From an uncultured Hyphomicrobiales bacterium (GTDB lineage: Bacteria > Pseudomonadota > Alphaproteobacteria > Rhizobiales > Beijerinckiaceae), in contig CAIUWR010000023.1 of assembly GCA_903902915.1 (NCBI GenBank), forward strand, positions 1 to 34,214: a stretch of 34,214 nucleotides of DNA, given 5' to 3'. The first letter of the stretch is position 1, and every line of letters starts with the position of its first letter. Shown here one piece after another: positions 31,366 through 34,214 of the stretch. The position numbers were made by a program, and so were the translations under genes. The notes under the pieces were generated by a model, which was not told the origin of the DNA, did not search any database, and saw nothing but the letters and a program-made list of their open reading frames with translations.

Positions 31366-32847
31366 ATGGGCCTTCTTGAAAACCTAGCGCTGGGCTTTGG
31401 CGAAGCGTTGACGCTCCAAAACCTGTTCTATTGTTTCCTCGGCGTCACCATTGGTAATTTCATGGGCGTCATCCCTGGCGTTGGAGCAGTTGCGGCGGTT
31501 TCGATTTTGCTGCCGGTGACTTACTATGTTCCACCGACGGCGGGCCTGATCATGCTGGCGGGTCTCTATTACGGTGCTGTCTATGGCGCGGTGACCGGAG
31601 CGATCCTGCTCAACATTCCGCACACGGTGTCCGCCGTCGAATGCCTTGACGGCTATCCAATGGCCCAGAACGGCCGCGCGGGCGTCGCTCTCTTCATGAC
31701 GACCATCGCATCGCTGTGCGGCAGCCTCGTGGGCGTCGTCATCCTTGCGGTATGCGCGCCCACGGTCGCGGAATTCGCCCTCACCTTCACCTCGATCGAG
31801 TATTTCTCCCTTATCGTGCTCGGCATGACGGGCGCCGCCGTTCTTGCTCGTGGCTCGGCGATACGCTCCTTCAGCATGGTCATTCTGGGCATGATCGTGG
31901 GCATCGTGGGCACTGACGTGATCTCCGGCCAGCCCCGCTTCACCTTCGGATTTAATCACCTGAGCGACGGGGTCAGTGTCGGGGTCATCGCAATGGGCCT
32001 GTTCGGCGTCGCCGAACTCATGGGCTCCGCCGGTCGTCCAAAGCCTGTGCTGCTGGAAAGCAAGACGATTACCTGGCGATCCCTGATGCCGACCGCTGAA
32101 GACTGGCGGAGGTCATGGCCCGCCATCTTGCGCGGCGTGGGCGTCGGGTCTTGCCTCGGCCTTTTGCCGGGCGGCGGCGCCGTCCTGGCCTCAATCATGG
32201 GCTATACGGTCGAAAAGCAGTTGGCGCGCGATCCCAGCCGCTTCGGCAAAGGCGCTATTGAGGGGGTCGTCGCTCCTGAGGCCGCCGCTAACGCTGCGTG
32301 CCAGACATCCTTCGTGCCAACCTTGACACTTGGCATTCCCACAGACCCGATCATGGCAGTGATGCTTGCTGCGCTGATTATGAAAGGAATTGCGCCCGGG
32401 CCCTCGCTCATCGCCGAGCATCCGGACATCTTCTGGGGCCTAGTGGCGAGCTTCATCATTGGCAATGTGCTGCTGGTGATCTGGCACATTCCCTTCATCC
32501 GCATCTGGGTGCAATTGTTGACCATCCCGTTCCACCTGCTTTATCCAGCGGTGATCGTGATGATCTGCATGGGCGTCTACAGCATCCATTCTTCTGCGAC
32601 GGACGTCTTGCTGCTGCTGGTCTTCGGCGGGCTGGGGTATGGAATGCGACTGCTCGGCTTTCAGCCTGCGCCGCTTCTGGTCGGCCTTGTGCTCGGCCCG
32701 CTGATGGAAGAACACCTGCGACGGTCGCTCATCGTCTCGAGGGGCGACTTTATTGTCTTCTTTGAAAGACCTATAAGCGTTGCGGTGTTAACTGTGTCTT
32801 TTCTGGTATTGGTTTTGACATTTCGAAAAAAAAATCTCCCCTCATGA
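31366..32847 (+). CDS. tctA: TTT large permease subunit (TctA)
   Basis: A 493-residue polytopic permease with about eleven to twelve transmembrane segments. The TctA signature is MGVIPGVGAVAAVSILLPVT near residue 30, and the internal second copy is GLLPGGGAVLASIMGYTVEK near residue 268, showing the duplicated fold. PTLTLGIPTDPIMAVMLAAL is the conserved late motif. It drives ion-coupled uptake with TctB and a binding protein. It ends the operon; the following 550 bp are gene-poor. Confidence 0.95.
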   Translation: MGLLENLALGFGEALTLQNLFYCFLGVTIGNFMGVIPGVGAVAAVSILLPVTYYVPPTAGLIMLAGLYYGAVYGAVTGAILLNIPHTVSAVECLDGYPMAQNGRAGVALFMTTIASLCGSLVGVVILAVCAPTVAEFALTFTSIEYFSLIVLGMTGAAVLARGSAIRSFSMVILGMIVGIVGTDVISGQPRFTFGFNHLSDGVSVGVIAMGLFGVAELMGSAGRPKPVLLESKTITWRSLMPTAEDWRRSWPAILRGVGVGSCLGLLPGGGAVLASIMGYTVEKQLARDPSRFGKGAIEGVVAPEAAANAACQTSFVPTLTLGIPTDPIMAVMLAALIMKGIAPGPSLIAEHPDIFWGLVASFIIGNVLLVIWHIPFIRIWVQLLTIPFHLLYPAVIVMICMGVYSIHSSATDVLLLLVFGGLGYGMRLLGFQPAPLLVGLVLGPLMEEHLRRSLIVSRGDFIVFFERPISVAVLTVSFLVLVLTFRKKNLPS

Positions 32848-33325
32848 GTTACGTAGGATATGACAACGTCATAAAATCATCTATCCGACCCCCGAAGTCC
32901 ATCTGCCCATCCACCGCAGTGACTACCTGTCCTGTCAACGCGTTCAGCGCATAATGATGATCGACGTTGCGCTTGCGGCGCATCGATATTGAAGCCAACA
33001 GTCCACGTGACCTTTGGGGGCGCATTCGCAATGGCGGCGACCGCATTTATCGGGGCTCTTGTAGGGCATGCCGTTTGATGACTGCGTGAACCTCAGTTGA
33101 TGGCAGGTGGCTTGGGTGGGCGCGAAAACCCGCTGCGAGAGGTCACTGCACAGCAGGCTTCAAATCAAAGATGGACGATATACTTTTCGCTGATGTTGTG
33201 GGTTCGACGCCGTTGGATGATGGGCACCAGGAATTGGTACAAGGCTCAATAATGACCGATTTTCGGCTGGGCATTGGAAAATCTATTACGCACGAACCAT
33301 AAGCTAACGGCCACATCTTGACGTA
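32848..33325. other. Gene-poor, apparently decayed stretch
   Basis: No intact gene is supported. On the minus strand at about 32885-32945 the translation ALTGQVVTAVDGQMDFGG resembles the C-terminal end of a short-chain dehydrogenase, with no upstream remainder, so it may be a relic. On the plus strand near 33170 a short frame (MDDILFADVV) is unfamiliar. Base composition is more AT-rich than in the neighbouring catabolic genes. Confidence 0.4.
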
Positions 33326-33360
33326 AAAAATGCTCCACCAGTCCAACTGATGGAGCATTA
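33326..33360 (-). terminator. Intrinsic terminator of the Spy/CpxP-like gene
   Basis: On the minus strand AATGCTCCA-T-CAGT-TGG-ACTG-G-TGGAGCATT forms 13 pairs with one mismatch and a 3-nt loop, followed by TTTTTT. It sits 40 bp beyond the stop of the Spy/CpxP-like gene. Textbook Rho-independent shape. Confidence 0.85.
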
Positions 33361-33399
33361 TGGAACCAACCAAACAGGTCTGCTGCCTAAAAGCTAAGC

Positions 33400-34005
33400 T
33401 TATCTCGGCGGGGGTGGAGAGCGGGGTGATGGTGGCGGCGCAAAATCATCGCGCGGCCTTGGACCTTGATGATCCATGCCGTGTTCATCGTCCCAGCGTG
33501 GTCGATCTTGTCCATTACCGGGACGCTGCCAGTGACTCTTTCCACCAATTATGCGGTGTGCGAGTATATGAAAGCGACGCTTCTGCTCATCGGTGAGCAT
33601 AGACCATAATGGTTGTGCGGCAGTGGCCAGTTTCGTGTCCGCATTGCCCAGCGCAGTCTCCGCCTCTCCACGACGCTGTAGCCCGTCAATTGGATTCAAG
33701 GGTCGTCCTGTGCTCCGATTTTTTTCGCGGAGCTCCATCATGACTTTCGCTCTATCGCGAGCCGCTGCTTCCACGGAGGGCCAAAGCCGTTCTTGATCCG
33801 CGGTTAGACGCAGGCCTGCGTGAATGGCCGCCAATCTTGCATCGAGAAACGCTGCCCTGTCTTGCGCTGACATGGGGGGGCGCTGCTCGTTAGGACCTTG
33901 CTGATCGCGGGGGCCACGCTGCTGAGCTCCAGCATGAATCGTCATGGCGCCAGCAGCACAAATCAAAGCTGCCGCTACGATCCCAAATTTGATACCGGCT
34001 TTCAT
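33400..34005 (-). CDS. Spy/CpxP-family periplasmic protein (LTxxQ motifs)
   Basis: A 201-residue exported protein. Signal peptide KFGIVAAALICAAGAMTIHA; then a helical core with the two family motifs LRLTADQERLW (about residue 66) and SMLTDEQKRRF (about 138). Relatives are ATP-independent periplasmic chaperones or metal-stress modulators. The linkers at both ends are polar and low complexity: QQRGPRDQQGPNEQRPP at the N-terminus, and a C-terminal tail rich in His, Asp and Pro ending SPRSPPPPR, which might bind metal. AGGAAATAGAC precedes the ATG. Transcribed alone and ended by the terminator at 33326-33360. Confidence 0.88.
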   Translation of the reverse strand: MKAGIKFGIVAAALICAAGAMTIHAGAQQRGPRDQQGPNEQRPPMSAQDRAAFLDARLAAIHAGLRLTADQERLWPSVEAAARDRAKVMMELREKNRSTGRPLNPIDGLQRRGEAETALGNADTKLATAAQPLWSMLTDEQKRRFHILAHRIIGGKSHWQRPGNGQDRPRWDDEHGMDHQGPRPRDDFAPPPSPRSPPPPR

Positions 34006-34077
34006 GTCTATTTCCTAAGAATGACCACGACGACCCAACGATATCTAAATGTTATTTTTCGCTCAAATTAAAATTCC

Positions 34078-34214
34078 TAGATTCAACTGCGAAGTGCAAC
34101 TTCCTGTAACCTGTTGAGGCGGCTGAGATTGCGATAAGCTCTCGGTTCCCTTGACCTGCCAGTCGAAGAAGCGCGATGACCTATCACCACCTCAGCCGAG
34201 AAGAACGTTATCAG
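34078..34214 (+). mobile_element. IS30-family insertion sequence, left end (runs off window)
   Basis: A likely terminal inverted repeat begins at 34078: TAGATTCAACTGCGAAGTGC then AACTTCC, of the IS30 family type. The transposase start follows 98 bp inside. The other end lies outside the window, so completeness and target duplication cannot be judged. Confidence 0.75.
34176..34214 (+). CDS. IS30-family transposase (first 13 codons)
   Basis: The translation MTYHHLSREERYQ is the characteristic N-terminus of IS30-family DDE transposases, where it begins a helix-turn-helix that binds the terminal repeats. The gene continues beyond the window. Identified by this short but distinctive start, together with the repeat just upstream. 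Confidence 0.8.
   Translation, partial: MTYHHLSREERYQ

Noticed and set aside
33143-33373. Open frame of 76 codons on the minus strand
   Set aside because: It runs through the strong terminator at 33326-33360, has no ribosome site and shows no family resemblance.
1-34214. CRISPR arrays, rRNA genes, replication origins, prophage structural genes
   Set aside because: No regularly spaced direct repeats, rRNA sequence, iterons or phage structural motifs were seen on either strand.

Overview
The window looks like chromosomal DNA of a GC-rich alphaproteobacterium of the Hyphomicrobiales (Rhizobiales) type. The reasons are the porin with the order's typical N-terminus at the left edge, a DUF2336 protein, dense genes with good Shine-Dalgarno sites, and a serine recombinase/DUF2924/DUF3489 cassette of the kind common in this group. 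Assignments rest on reading motifs and family resemblance; no searches were run.

Left part (1-9.4 kb), largely housekeeping or scattered metabolic genes: a truncated porin, a DUF2336 protein, a CitE-like (HpcH/HpaI) lyase with altered acidic residues, a flavin reductase and a nitroreductase, an exported repeat-containing protein of unknown function, a stand-alone Lrp/AsnC effector domain, a small cytochrome c, a ThDP-dependent enzyme of the acetolactate synthase/benzoylformate decarboxylase superfamily, a PCu(A)C copper chaperone and a MarR regulator. Two tRNA genes, tRNA-Pro(CGG) and tRNA-Gln(TTG), follow, each with a recognisable promoter and hairpin terminator.

Mobile insert (about 10.0-13.3 kb): a compact minus-strand operon, DUF3489 - DUF2924 - large serine recombinase, lies between tRNA-Gln and the beheaded C-terminal half of a tripartite tricarboxylate transporter (TTT) binding protein.

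Catabolic island (13.3-32.8 kb). First come a luciferase-like flavin monooxygenase, a carboxymuconolactone-decarboxylase-like protein, a LigA/LigB-type extradiol dioxygenase and an orphan TTT binding protein. Then an apparent eight-gene minus-strand operon (26.4 down to 18.4 kb) encodes an M24/creatinase-like protein, an exported class II aldolase-like protein, a phthalate-dioxygenase-type Rieske oxygenase, a cysteine-poor Asp/Glu racemase-like protein, an unrecognised protein and a complete SsuABC/NMT1-type ABC importer. A divergent LysR gene sits at its head. A second LysR gene, tail-to-tail with the first and overlapping it, is divergent from a second Rieske oxygenase followed by a complete TTT uptake system (binding protein, TctB, TctA). 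My inference is that the island takes up and oxidatively degrades an aromatic or heteroaromatic carboxylic acid; the substrate cannot be read from the sequence. It is the best candidate here for an undescribed pathway.

Right edge (32.8-34.2 kb): a gene-poor, apparently decayed stretch, a Spy/CpxP-like periplasmic protein with a strong intrinsic terminator, and the first codons of an IS30-family transposase with its likely terminal repeat.
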